From the NCBI GenBank assembly GCA_900540875.1, contig UQHT01000021.1, forward strand, positions 1 through 48,629: a DNA stretch of 48,629 nt, read 5' to 3'. Position numbers and translations under genes: made by a program. Shown here piece by piece: positions 1 to 8,055 of the stretch. Source of the DNA: an uncultured Collinsella sp. Its GTDB lineage: Bacteria > Actinomycetota > Coriobacteriia > Coriobacteriales > Coriobacteriaceae. The notes below the pieces were generated by a model. That model saw only the letters and a program-made list of their open reading frames with translations, did not search any database and was not told the origin of the DNA. Position 1 is the stretch's first letter; every line of letters begins with the position of its first letter.

Positions 1-194
1 CTGTCTCTTAGGATTAGTTTGAGAAGAAGTCGACAGTACATTTAGAAGCACCTACATTTCTCACAGCATCGTTAGATTAATAATGACAGACCGAATGAAG
101 ATGCGTGCGATGGGGGCGAGGCGAATGGCTGAGCGGTATCGATATGCGGGTTCAACGGTATTATATTGACCGCATAGATTTTTAACTTGCATTT
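1..194. other. Window edge without gene
   Basis: I see no coding region here. The first ten bases, CTGTCTCTTA, are identical to the start of the Nextera transposase mosaic end, so the extreme left end may be adapter residue rather than genome. The rest is ordinary AT-richer sequence downstream of the ABC ATPase gene, with no clear terminator hairpin. Confidence 0.5.
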
Positions 195-944
195 CTACCC
201 GCCCTTTTCGTAGAGTCGCCGATACGTGCTTAGCGCACCCTCGGCGCGTCCGGCAGGCTTTGCGAAATGGGATCCAGGAGACTTCGGCGCAGCATCATCT
301 TGCGGAATGCTTCTAATGAGCCTCCCATCCTTCAAAAACAGAATCTCATCGCACAGCCTATCGACCGAATCCAAGATGTGGGATGACATGATGATGCACG
401 TACCAGAATCGGCCAGCTTCCTGAGAATCTCGGAATGCAAGTCCACCCTGCTGGGGTCGAGCGCGTTCATGGGCTCATCTAATAGAAGGTACCGCGCGCC
501 CGTCGCATACGCAATCGCCAGGGTAAGCTGCTGCTTCATGCCCTGGCTCAGAGTGCGGATCCTCATCTTCGCGAACTCGCCTATCTGCGTTTGTTCCACT
601 ATCTCTTCGATATCGCGAGCATGCGGCCACATATCGCAAACCATCTTGAGGTGATCTTCCGCACGCAATCCGGGATACAGCAGCGTCCCCTCACCAGGTG
701 CATAGAAGATCATAGAACGGACCTCTCTCGCACCCGTACCCTGCACCTCATCCAGAACGATGCTCCCGTCCACGCGAGGACCCGGCAAACCTGCCATCGC
801 ACGCAGCAACGTCGTCTTTCCATGCCCGTTCGGAGCGACGAGACCGTAGACCGTACCCGGGGCAAACTCAGCGTTCACCGAATCTACGAGCACCTTCTTT
901 CCATAAGAGATCGTCAGCGTTTGAAGGTCAATCATCGAGATCAT
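195..944 (-). CDS. ABC transporter ATP-binding protein
   Basis: Cytoplasmic ATPase subunit of an ABC exporter. The 249-residue product has a Walker A motif APNGHGKTT at about 37-45, the ABC signature LSQGM at 132-136, Walker B LLLDEP at 153-158 and an H-loop histidine near 189. It is the size of ABC-2 type ATPases. Its first ATG overlaps the permease stop codon (ATGA), which implies translational coupling. A second in-frame ATG three codons later (935) has a better-spaced AAAGGGG ribosome site, so the true start may be 935. The partner is the preceding permease, which is frameshifted in this copy. Substrate is unknown. The subfamily cannot be named with certainty from motifs alone. Confidence 0.92.
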   Translation of the reverse strand: MISMIDLQTLTISYGKKVLVDSVNAEFAPGTVYGLVAPNGHGKTTLLRAMAGLPGPRVDGSIVLDEVQGTGAREVRSMIFYAPGEGTLLYPGLRAEDHLKMVCDMWPHARDIEEIVEQTQIGEFAKMRIRTLSQGMKQQLTLAIAYATGARYLLLDEPMNALDPSRVDLHSEILRKLADSGTCIIMSSHILDSVDRLCDEILFLKDGRLIRSIPQDDAAPKSPGSHFAKPAGRAEGALSTYRRLYEKGG

Positions 945-3170
945 CCCCTTTCGATCTTTGGAACACTCAGGCGCACCATCAACGGAGATACGGCGCCCAA
1001 GACCACCAGCAGAGCGCCCGATGCGCCGACGACCTCTCCAAAAGGCATCGCGTTCGTCCCTCGCCCAAGGAACCCAATCGTCCCCACCTGGGAAGCGGGA
1101 TCAAACGAGGCGAATGGAGCCAGCAGCGCGACGCCCATGCCCACGCTTTCAACATGAGCGCTCAACGAACCCAACACCAAGAGAACCGCGCAAACCATTC
1201 CGGTGACAACGGGGTTGCGGCTAATCGCTGCTGTCAACGCAGCGACGACGGAAATCACGCCGTATGCCATGACCAGCAACGGAATACTGCACAACACCGC
1301 CTCCCCCACCATGGACGTTGTCGAAGCTCCCGCCCGAATGAGAGCGACGGGCGACGGGATACTCCGATCCATCCGCACCGTTCTTAATCACGGACACAAC
1401 GACAGCGGGAACCATCGACACCAAAAGCAGCACCAAGCCAAGCAGGAGAGCCAGCGCAACAGCCGTCAGAAAACGCACATGCGCTGTTGCGGGGATCTGG
1501 AGAACCAGAAGGGGACGACACTGCAGGTGGGTGCACGCGAGCGATGTGACAACCACGGGCAACAGCAAAAATAAGGAGGGAAGCGCTGCCTGGAGATACG
1601 AAAGGAGGATTAATGGGGGCATCTTCGTGCTTAACTCGTAAACCTTGGGGTCCGGCAAGCTCGCGATCGACTCAAGCAGAAGGGCGCGCGCCTCCGCACG
1701 AGAAGGAGTCTCCGGCTCGATTCCGATCGATTGCAGGAGAGTCGCATCTGCCGTGCCCAGCTCACCTCGAGCGCGCTCGTACGTCGCAAGGCTTCGAAAC
1801 CCCTCCGCAGGCATAGGCGCGTACACGAAACCCGAAAGAGCATCCCGCATGTCTTCCAGGGCCGCTTTGCCCTCGACGTCCATATTCGCAGCGTTCTGCT
1901 CTAGATACCGATCTACTGAACGGAGCTCCCCATCCCTATACCGAACAGCGGAAACGTTATCAGCGTCAGGAAACATCTCGACCAGAGCCGGGGCCAGCAT
2001 CGTCGTCGACATTGCAATCGCGCATACGGCGAGGGTAGGAGAACGCAGGAGCAGTTTCCCCATCGTTCTTACGTATGCAACGGCGGAGGCACAAGCGCTC
2101 GAACGAGTTGCCGTTCTCGATGCAGTGAAGGAACCTCTCTCAAGACAAATCGGGGATATCGGGCACGCGCAGCCGCTCTTTCCAGCAACGCAAAGCAGGC
2201 TAATTGCCAGCACCTCGATCCCGATTGCGCATACGAGGGCAATCGCGCCACGCTCGAAGCAAAGTCCAGGCAGATTCACTATCTGCGTTGTCGGGTACGG
2301 GCTATAGGCGCCGACGGCCAACTCAGTGTTCGCATACGTAAGGGGATTCAACAGGGCGAACTCACGTAAAGCGATGGATCTTCCGTAATACCCGGGAACC
2401 ATCGTCACCCCCATCAGGGCACATACGAACACGATTCCAAGCGTAGGGTTATTGGCAATCTTCACGGCAAGGTGAACGACAAGCGAGATGAACGCTGCCA
2501 CCAAGAATTGCAAGATGGCCGTCTGCGCGAACACCAGCCAAGCCGGTTTGATAACCGGAGTCGCATATTGAATGTAGCCTATCGGATAGAACGGCGAGCC
2601 CGGGCCATTCTTCACAAGCGCGGCGATTATCCCTGGAAGATTGATGGCGAGGACGGCAAGCATTGCAAAAACACTCGCCCATACGCTCGATGCAACAAGT
2701 CTACCCAGCTCGCCCATCGGTGCCTGGATGATGAGCTTTTCACGTTTGTTAAGACGCGTGGCAAGGAACGAGACGGCAACGGCCGTTGCGACCCATAGCA
2801 AGTACTCCTTCGATCCGTCATAATAGGTGTACTCTCCATCCGAGATCTGCAGAAACGGAAGTAGGGGAGAGAGCGGTGCCAAGATAAGACGTCCCGCGGC
2901 AAGAGGGTACAGAAGCGCGGGCATGCTTGATGAAGAGGTATAGACACCGTCCTCCCCCGCATTCACAAGCGCATCCGCATAGGATGCTGACAATTCCTGC
3001 TCAACACGGGTTATTCCCGACTCGAGGTATTCGACCCGTCCGTCGATGCCAGCCGCGCTCCTGAAGACGGGCAGAGCACAAAGAACCATCAACGCAACAA
3101 CGACAACACAGAGCGACCTGGAGGAGAGAAGCGACCTAAAGATCGCCTTCGAGATTTTGAGCATATTCAT
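941..3170 (-). pseudogene. ABC transporter permease, frameshifted by a 7-bp duplication
   Basis: Membrane subunit paired with the ATPase just downstream. The product is internally duplicated: each half has an N-terminal membrane anchor, a long extracytoplasmic loop and a cluster of hydrophobic helices, and each carries a similar KNG...EYP/FYP motif before its later helices. The frame is open from an ATG at 3170 (AAGG six bases upstream) to about 1352, then jumps. The remaining helices, to the stop at 941, lie in another frame. Removing one copy of the CGACGGG tandem repeat at 1345-1358 restores one continuous protein reading EYPVALIRAG across the junction. The gene is therefore either inactivated or switched by slippage. 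An ATG at 3188 is an alternative start. Confidence 0.85.
1345..1358. repeat. 7-bp tandem duplication in permease gene
   Basis: CGACGGG occurs twice in direct succession (1345-1351 and 1352-1358). Deleting one copy joins the two permease reading frames. Seven is not a multiple of three, so gain or loss of a unit toggles the frame. Confidence 0.9.
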
Positions 3171-3201
3171 CGCCAACCTTAACCTCATCCAGTCGGAACA
3201 G

Positions 3202-3228
3202 AGGGGCCGAACAAAATGCTCGGCCCTT
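3202..3228. promoter_or_regulatory. Inverted repeat between divergent genes
   Basis: GGGCCGA at 3204-3210 pairs with TCGGCCC at 3220-3226, and the stem can extend by two more pairs. It lies in the permease leader, between the divergently transcribed permease and DUF2975 genes. It cannot terminate either gene, so it is more likely an operator or leader hairpin. The HTH gene nearby would be a natural candidate to bind it, but that is a guess. Confidence 0.4.
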
Positions 3229-3305
3229 ATTACTTGCCGGCAAAGTCAATTTAACATAAACTGTTAAAAAGTAACCTGAGTTTTTTAAATTCTTCGGAGG
3301 TTATT

Positions 3306-3818
3306 ATGAGTTCCGACAATCGCACTCCCCGGCTTCATTCCTTCCGCATCGCATGTGCGATAGCCTCTGCGACCCTTTGCGCCACCGCCATCGCACAAGT
3401 GGCGTTCTCCTTAAAGCCAGCAATCGAAGTGCTCGACAACCCTGTAATTGCAGACTCCCCCGCGTATCCAGCCCTTGCGATCTCGACATTGGTCCCTGCC
3501 GTCATCGGTATCGCTACGACCATCCTCAGCGCCGTTCTCGTGTGGACGATCAAGAGCGGAGACCCCTTCAAGAAAGGGTCTGCGACATGCTTGAAGGTAC
3601 TCGGCATTCTCTTCGTTGTTCAAGCTGCCACCAGCCTCTACGCCGGCTCACTCAAAACCTCCGTTTCGATGTTTGGCGGCGAGGGGGCCGTCGGCGCCCA
3701 AGAGATCGCTTCATCATTCGATTGGACCTCTCTGGTTCTCGGCATCGTCCTGTTCATGCTTTCCCAGCTCTTCTTGTACGCCCGAGAGCTGTACCTCGAC
3801 TCCGACGAGATTGCGTAA
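3306..3818 (+). CDS. DUF2975 family membrane protein
   Basis: 170-residue integral membrane protein with about four hydrophobic segments (roughly residues 12-34, 53-78, 95-118 and 140-160) and a short charged C-terminus. Size, topology and the directly following small Cro/YozG-type HTH gene match the DUF2975 family, a widespread pair of unknown function in Gram-positive bacteria. The start is supported by GGAGG five bases upstream of the ATG. It lies nine bases before the HTH gene, so the two are almost certainly cotranscribed. A role in sensing or immunity at the membrane is often guessed for such pairs, but nothing in the sequence proves it. Confidence 0.75.
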   Translation: MSSDNRTPRLHSFRIACAIASATLCATAIAQVAFSLKPAIEVLDNPVIADSPAYPALAISTLVPAVIGIATTILSAVLVWTIKSGDPFKKGSATCLKVLGILFVVQAATSLYAGSLKTSVSMFGGEGAVGAQEIASSFDWTSLVLGIVLFMLSQLFLYARELYLDSDEIA

Positions 3819-3827
3819 GGAAACGCC

Positions 3828-4079
3828 ATGCCCGTAATTGTTCGCCTCGACAAGATCATGGCAGAGCGAAAGATTTCCTCGAACGAACTTGCCGAAAGGA
3901 TTGGAACCACGCCCGTGAACCTGTCCCGTATTAAAAAAGGGCATATTCGCGGCATTCGCTTCAACACACTCGAGCAGCTATGCCTCGCCCTTCGTTGCCA
4001 ACCCGGAGACCTTCTCGAAGTCATGAGCGAAGAGGATGCCCGAAAGGAGTTCGGACTCGATTGGTCCGCCGAGGATTAG
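3828..4079 (+). CDS. Small Cro/C1-type HTH transcriptional regulator (YozG-like)
   Basis: 83-residue DNA-binding protein consisting almost entirely of one helix-turn-helix domain (residues about 3-68: the ISSNELAERIGTTPVNLSRIKKG region is the HTH, and the family hallmark ALRCQPGDLLE follows). Start supported by AAGGAA seven bases before the ATG. It is the second gene of the DUF2975 pair and probably controls its own operon, perhaps through the dyad at 3202-3228. Its stop codon is in the same frame as, and immediately abuts, the integrase fragment that follows. That marks the exact junction of a past rearrangement; the regulator itself appears complete. Confidence 0.85.
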   Translation: MPVIVRLDKIMAERKISSNELAERIGTTPVNLSRIKKGHIRGIRFNTLEQLCLALRCQPGDLLEVMSEEDARKEFGLDWSAED

Positions 4080-4805
4080 AGGGCGGTCGTACTCGCCCTG
4101 CACACGGGGATGCGAATCGGCGAGGTCTGCGGCCTTCGGTGGTGCGATGTGGATTTCGAGACGGGCCTGATCTCGATCAGACACTCGGTGGCGTACGCGA
4201 AGGGAATGGGTTCGTTCATCAAGGACACCAAGACCCATGACGCCAGGGGTATCCCCATCGACCCGGTCGGCCTACTCCCCTTCCTGAAGGAGACCCACGA
4301 GATCGACTGCGGAAAGCTGCGCTTGCGCGGCCTTACCGGGGCGGTCGAGATCGGGGACTGCTGCATCCTGTCGGAGCCGGGCGCGACCTTCGCGACGACA
4401 AGCTATATCCGCAGGGCGTTCAAGACGTTCTCGGAGACCAACGGCCTCATGGGCACCAACGACGAGCTGAGCACGTTCCACGGCCTTCGCCACACGTTCG
4501 CAACGCAGTGGATCCGCCAAGGCGGCGATATCAAGGCGCTCCAATCGATCCTCGGCCACAAGGACGCCATGGCGACGCTCAACGTCTACGCCGACATCGA
4601 GCCCATCTCCAAAATCCATAACATGCTGCGCGCCACGCCGTGCCTTTGGCGCGGGCACCTCGGGCCGAGGGTCGATCCGGGTCCCATGTTCCAACAGAGG
4701 ATCCAGGAGTCCATCGAGACGCTCCAGGCGTTCGGCTACGGCATCACCGAGCCGGACGACCGAAATATCGCCATACGCGACGTGAAGACGAACAGTTGGC
4801 TCTAG
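4080..4805 (+). pseudogene. Tyrosine integrase fragment (catalytic domain only)
   Basis: The frame opens straight after the HTH stop codon with sequence resembling the beginning of an integrase catalytic domain (ALHTGMRIGE, catalytic Arg). It runs through FHGLRHTFAT (HxxR), ILGHKD (second His) and a TLNVYAD tyrosine. The arm-binding and SAM-like core-binding domains that normally make up the first 150 or so residues are missing, and no ribosome site suits the first internal ATG at 4110. I therefore read it as a remnant of a departed or recombined integrative element. The tail after the catalytic tyrosine continues for about 60 residues of unfamiliar sequence. Composition is as GC-rich as the neighbours, so transfer is old or from a similar host. 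Confidence 0.8.
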
Positions 4806-5148
4806 CTCACCGAGTACGCGGCAGTGCTGGGCCCATCCCAACTGAGGTCACGGTGGTCCGATAGGGGCGCCGCCCGCTTCCAGTTCGGAATCAGCCGTCG
4901 GAGGCGTTCGGCTGACTGCGGGAACGGCCTGTCCGCTCAATATGTTCGGCTGAGATCGGAAATCAACCCAACACGAGCCGGACACGCGCCAGACGGCTCT
5001 TCCCCGTACGGCCTTCCCCCTTACGCTCATGTTGCAGACGTGTAACGCCGCAGCAAGCACACCCCTTTTGGCGCCAGACAGGTACAATGATGAACACTGT
5101 ACCGCAGCGGAGCGCCCCGCGCGCCGCAACCACGCGAAAGGGTTTCCC
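4806..5148. other. Intergenic region downstream of the integrase scar
   Basis: No convincing gene. The first 200 bases may be leftover mobile-element sequence. The last 70 carry a likely promoter for the ACT-domain gene: a TACAAT -10 candidate at 5083-5088 lies inside an imperfect 23-bp dyad (5081-5103). Confidence 0.5.
5081..5103. promoter_or_regulatory. Dyad operator overlapping a -10 box
   Basis: GGTACA at 5081-5086 mirrors TGTACC at 5098-5103, with additional symmetric TG/CA pairs inside. The left half contains the candidate -10 hexamer TACAAT, so a bound repressor would block the promoter of the ACT-domain gene 45 bases downstream. Confidence 0.4.
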
Positions 5149-5436
5149 ATGGCCGAGATCTCGTCCTCCCGTATCGTCATCACCGTCCTTGGCAAGAACC
5201 GCCCCGGCATCGTCGCCGGCGTCACCCGTGTTCTGGGCGAGGCCAACGTCGACATCCGCGACATTACGCAGTCCATTATCGAGGACATCTTCACCATGAC
5301 CATGCTGGCCGACACCGCCGAGTCCAAGCTCGACTTCGCCGAACTCCAGAAGGCGCTTGCCGAGGCCGGCGAGCTTTCGGGCGTCAACGTGTCCATCCAG
5401 CGCGAGGATGTCTTTAACTTTATGTACCGCCTGTAG
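5149..5436 (+). CDS. ACT domain-containing protein (UPF0237 family)
   Basis: 95-residue protein that is one ACT domain of the UPF0237 type: the opening strand RIVITVLGKNRPGIVAGVT, the NVDIRDITQ turn and the conserved IEDIFTMTM segment are typical. ACT domains bind amino acids or other small ligands. Stand-alone members have been proposed as regulators, and no enzymatic activity is expected. The start at 5149 has AAAGGG six bases upstream; a longer upstream reading lacks a ribosome site. It lies 78 bases before citrate synthase on the same strand and may be cotranscribed with it. A dyad overlaps its likely promoter. The exact ligand is unknown. Confidence 0.85.
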   Translation: MAEISSSRIVITVLGKNRPGIVAGVTRVLGEANVDIRDITQSIIEDIFTMTMLADTAESKLDFAELQKALAEAGELSGVNVSIQREDVFNFMYRL

Positions 5437-5514
5437 CGAACAGGTCGTGCGGGAACAGGCTGGCGCATCTGCACCCAAGCACGCCGCCCCCACACGACCC
5501 CGAGAGGAGCGCGC

Positions 5515-6933
5515 ATGGCTTACGACGCCAAGAAAATCTACTACCGCTTCGATGACCATCTGAGCCGCCTGGTCTTGGATTATGAGGCGAGCCGCCAGAT
5601 TTCGCCCGAAAGCGAAAACCTCTACCACGGCCTGCCGACTGATCCGTATGACGAGGGTCTGTTCGTCGAGCATAACGTCAAGCGCGGCCTGCGCAACGCC
5701 GACGGCTCGGGTGTGGTCGCGGGCCTTACCCGTATCTCGGACGTGCACGGCTACAACAAGATCGACGGCAAGGTCGTGCCCGACCAGGGCAAGCTCACGC
5801 TGCGCGGCTACAACATCGAGGACCTGGTCAACAACGCGCAGGCCGAGAATCGCTATGGCTACGAAGAGGTCGCCTACCTGCTCATCACGGGCTCGCTGCC
5901 CAACAAGGAAGAGCTCGACGGCTTTTGTGAACGTCTGGGCGCTTTTAGGCATCTGAGCGACGAGTACGTCAAAGAGTTCCCCATGACCACGGTGTCGTCG
6001 AGCATCATGAATGTGCTTCAGCGCGCCGTGTTGCTGCTCTACGCCTTCGACGCCGAACCCGACGTCATTGCGCCCGAGCACGAAATCGACGTCGCCATTT
6101 CCATGCTCTCCCGTCTCCCCCGCATCGCCGCCTTCGCGCATATGGCCTCGGTCGCCAAGCGCCGCGGCTCCGAGGTTCATGTGCCGCACCCCACACCCGG
6201 CCTTTCCACCGCCGAGACCATCCTGCAGGTGTTGCGCGGCGGCATGGCATTCAACCGCGACGAAGCCATGCTGCTCGACGTGATGCTCATGCTGCATGCA
6301 GAGCACGGCGGCGGCAACAACTCCACATTCGCCTGCCGCGTGCTGTCCTCTTCGGCCACCGACCCGTATTCTGCCTACGCCGCGGCTATCGGCTCGCTCA
6401 AGGGTCCGCGCCACGGCGGCGCCAACGCCAAAGTCGTGTCCATGCACGAGGACATCCGCGCGCATGTTTCCAACTGGGAAAACGAGGACGAGGTCGCGGC
6501 CTACCTGGGCAAGATCCTCGACAAGCAGGCTTTCGACGGCACCGGCCTCATCTACGGTATGGGCCACGCCGTCTACACGCTGAGCGACCCGCGCGCCGAG
6601 GTGTGCCGCCGTTACGCGCGCACGCTTGCCGCCAAGAAGGACTTGGGCGAGGAGTTCGCGCTCATCGAGCGCATCGAGCGCCTGGCCCCGCAAGTGATGC
6701 GCGACCACGGCATGACCAAGCCCATCTGCGCCAACATCGACCTGTACACGGGCTTTATTTACAAGATGCTCGGCGTGCCCGAGACGCTCTTTACGCCGCT
6801 ATTTGCCGTCGCCCGCATGGCCGGCTGGTCGGCGCACCGCATGGAAGAGCTCTTCTGCGCGCACCGCATCATCCGTCCCGCGTATCGCCCGGTTATCGAG
6901 CCGTTGGAGTACAAGCCGCTCGCCGATCGCTAG
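5515..6933 (+). CDS. gltA: Citrate synthase (citrate/2-methylcitrate synthase family)
   Basis: 472-residue cytoplasmic enzyme condensing oxaloacetate with acetyl-CoA (or propionyl-CoA) to citrate or methylcitrate. Conserved features include HAEHGGGNNSTF around residue 261 (first catalytic His), GPRHGGAN near 298 (second His), GMGHAVYTLSDPRAE near 345 and the aspartate of ANIDLYTG near 407. The HGGGNN variant and extra length place it in the anaerobe/actinobacterial branch rather than the E. coli GltA type. In an anaerobe lacking a full TCA cycle it most likely feeds 2-oxoglutarate and glutamate synthesis. The start has GAGAGGAG five bases upstream. A strong terminator follows. Methylcitrate activity cannot be excluded. 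Confidence 0.93.
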   Translation: MAYDAKKIYYRFDDHLSRLVLDYEASRQISPESENLYHGLPTDPYDEGLFVEHNVKRGLRNADGSGVVAGLTRISDVHGYNKIDGKVVPDQGKLTLRGYNIEDLVNNAQAENRYGYEEVAYLLITGSLPNKEELDGFCERLGAFRHLSDEYVKEFPMTTVSSSIMNVLQRAVLLLYAFDAEPDVIAPEHEIDVAISMLSRLPRIAAFAHMASVAKRRGSEVHVPHPTPGLSTAETILQVLRGGMAFNRDEAMLLDVMLMLHAEHGGGNNSTFACRVLSSSATDPYSAYAAAIGSLKGPRHGGANAKVVSMHEDIRAHVSNWENEDEVAAYLGKILDKQAFDGTGLIYGMGHAVYTLSDPRAEVCRRYARTLAAKKDLGEEFALIERIERLAPQVMRDHGMTKPICANIDLYTGFIYKMLGVPETLFTPLFAVARMAGWSAHRMEELFCAHRIIRPAYRPVIEPLEYKPLADR

Positions 6934-6956
6934 GGCGTGAACCGTAATAGAACCCG

Positions 6957-6996
6957 AGCGTGGCCAGGGCATCACCGCCCTCGGCCACGCTTTTTA
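6957..6996 (+). terminator. Intrinsic terminator after citrate synthase
   Basis: AGCGTGGCC-AGGGC pairs with GCCCT-CGGCCACGCT around an ATCACC loop and is followed by TTTTTA. A textbook Rho-independent terminator 24 bases beyond the stop codon. Confidence 0.92.
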
Positions 6997-7020
6997 TGCC
7001 AGTAGAAAGGGCTGCATCGA

Positions 7021-7863
7021 ATGATTGTGTTTTCCGATATGGATGGAACGCTGCTGACGAGTGATAAGCAGACGAGCGACGCCACCTGGGCGATGCTCGA
7101 CGAGCTTGCGCGCCGCGGTATTGAGTTTGTGCCCTGCACGGGGCGCCCGCTGTCGGGCGTCTTTGAATCCATCCTCGCCCACCCCGCCGTACACTACGCG
7201 GTCTGCGCCAACGGTGCCAGCGTCTGGCAGCTCGACGACGACGTGCCCACCGATGCCTCGCGTGCTACGCGCATTTTGAGCCGTCCACTCGATCGCGGCA
7301 TCGCCCATCGCATCCATAGCATTGCCGCCGGCCACGATGTGACCTTCGATATCTTCGCGGACGGGCAGTGCTTCCTCCCCCGCTCACTCTACACGCGCCT
7401 GGACGAATTCTGCGGCGGCGACCCCCACATCGCGGCTTCGCTCAAGCGCACACGAACACCGATCGACATGGATATCGACAGCAAGATCGACGAGGTCGAG
7501 ACGCTTGAGCGCATCGCCATGTACTGGCACGACCCGGCCGATCGCGACGCCATCGCGGCGGAGCTCGACACGCTCGGCGGGATTGAGGTCACGCGTTCGT
7601 ACGCCATGAATATCGAGGTCATGGGCGAGGGCGCCACCAAGGGAACAGCCCTCACGTGGCTATGCGAGCACCTGGGCGAGCGTCTCGCCGACGCCTGGGC
7701 CTTCGGCGACAACATCAACGACATCCCCATGCTGCAGGCAGCGGGCCACGGCACGGCCATGATCAACGCCGAGCCCGAGGACCGCGAAGCAGCCGACGCC
7801 ATCACCGAGTTCGACAACGACCACGACGGCGTCGCCCGCACCATCATGGCCGCCCTCGCCTAG
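7021..7863 (+). CDS. Cof-type HAD-superfamily hydrolase
   Basis: 280-residue soluble phosphatase of the HAD IIB (Cof) subfamily. Motif I is DMDGTLL with catalytic Asp6 and Asp8, a threonine/serine motif II (CTGRP) sits near 40, a conserved Lys lies in EGATKGTAL around 203, and motif IV FGDNINDIPML is near 227. Family members dephosphorylate sugar phosphates, flavin intermediates or thiamine pyrophosphate precursors; the substrate cannot be predicted here. The start is supported by AGAAAGGG upstream. It is convergent with a second Cof-type phosphatase of similar size, but the two are only distantly alike and are not a recent duplication. Confidence 0.9.
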   Translation: MIVFSDMDGTLLTSDKQTSDATWAMLDELARRGIEFVPCTGRPLSGVFESILAHPAVHYAVCANGASVWQLDDDVPTDASRATRILSRPLDRGIAHRIHSIAAGHDVTFDIFADGQCFLPRSLYTRLDEFCGGDPHIAASLKRTRTPIDMDIDSKIDEVETLERIAMYWHDPADRDAIAAELDTLGGIEVTRSYAMNIEVMGEGATKGTALTWLCEHLGERLADAWAFGDNINDIPMLQAAGHGTAMINAEPEDREAADAITEFDNDHDGVARTIMAALA

Positions 7864-7879
7864 CAGCAGCAGCCCGGCA

Positions 7880-7962
7880 GGGCAGCTAATTTGGGACGGG
7901 GCTATTTTAGCTGCCCGCTTGTGTGGGGCAGCTAAAATAGCCCCGTCCCAAATTAGCTGCCC
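7880..7962. repeat. Perfect 37-bp inverted repeat with 9-bp loop
   Basis: The arms 7880-7916 and 7926-7962 are exact reverse complements. Each arm is itself bounded by GGGCAGCTAA/TTAGCTGCCC, so it can fold on its own too. It sits between two convergent genes. Such long perfect palindromes between genes suggest a mobile palindromic element (REP/MITE-like) that may also serve as a bidirectional terminator. Confidence 0.9.
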
Positions 7963-7979
7963 CAGTCACAGTAGTCGTT

Positions 7980-8054
7980 GGGGACACTCTTCGCGACAAA
8001 GCTGCAAGGACTGTCCCCGGCCGCCGGCAGAACGGGAACGTCCCCATCTGCCGG
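7980..8054. repeat. Two GGGGAC/GTCCCC hairpins between convergent HAD genes
   Basis: The first hairpin (7980-8018) pairs GGGGACACTCTT imperfectly with AAGGACTGTCCCC. The second (8024-8054) pairs CCGGCAGA with TCTGCCGG around a nested GGGA/TCCC stem. They follow the 37-bp palindrome and end one base before the stop codon of the minus-strand HAD gene. They share GGGGAC/GTCCCC ends and an AGTCGTTGGGGAC edge with the element at 11036-11089, so they belong to the same dispersed family. Confidence 0.7.
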
Positions 8055-8055
8055 A

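Noticed and set aside
4963..6708. Minus-strand open frame of 581 codons
   Set aside because: Antisense to citrate synthase and the ACT gene, with a His/Ala/Val/Gly/Asp-rich shadow composition and no motif.
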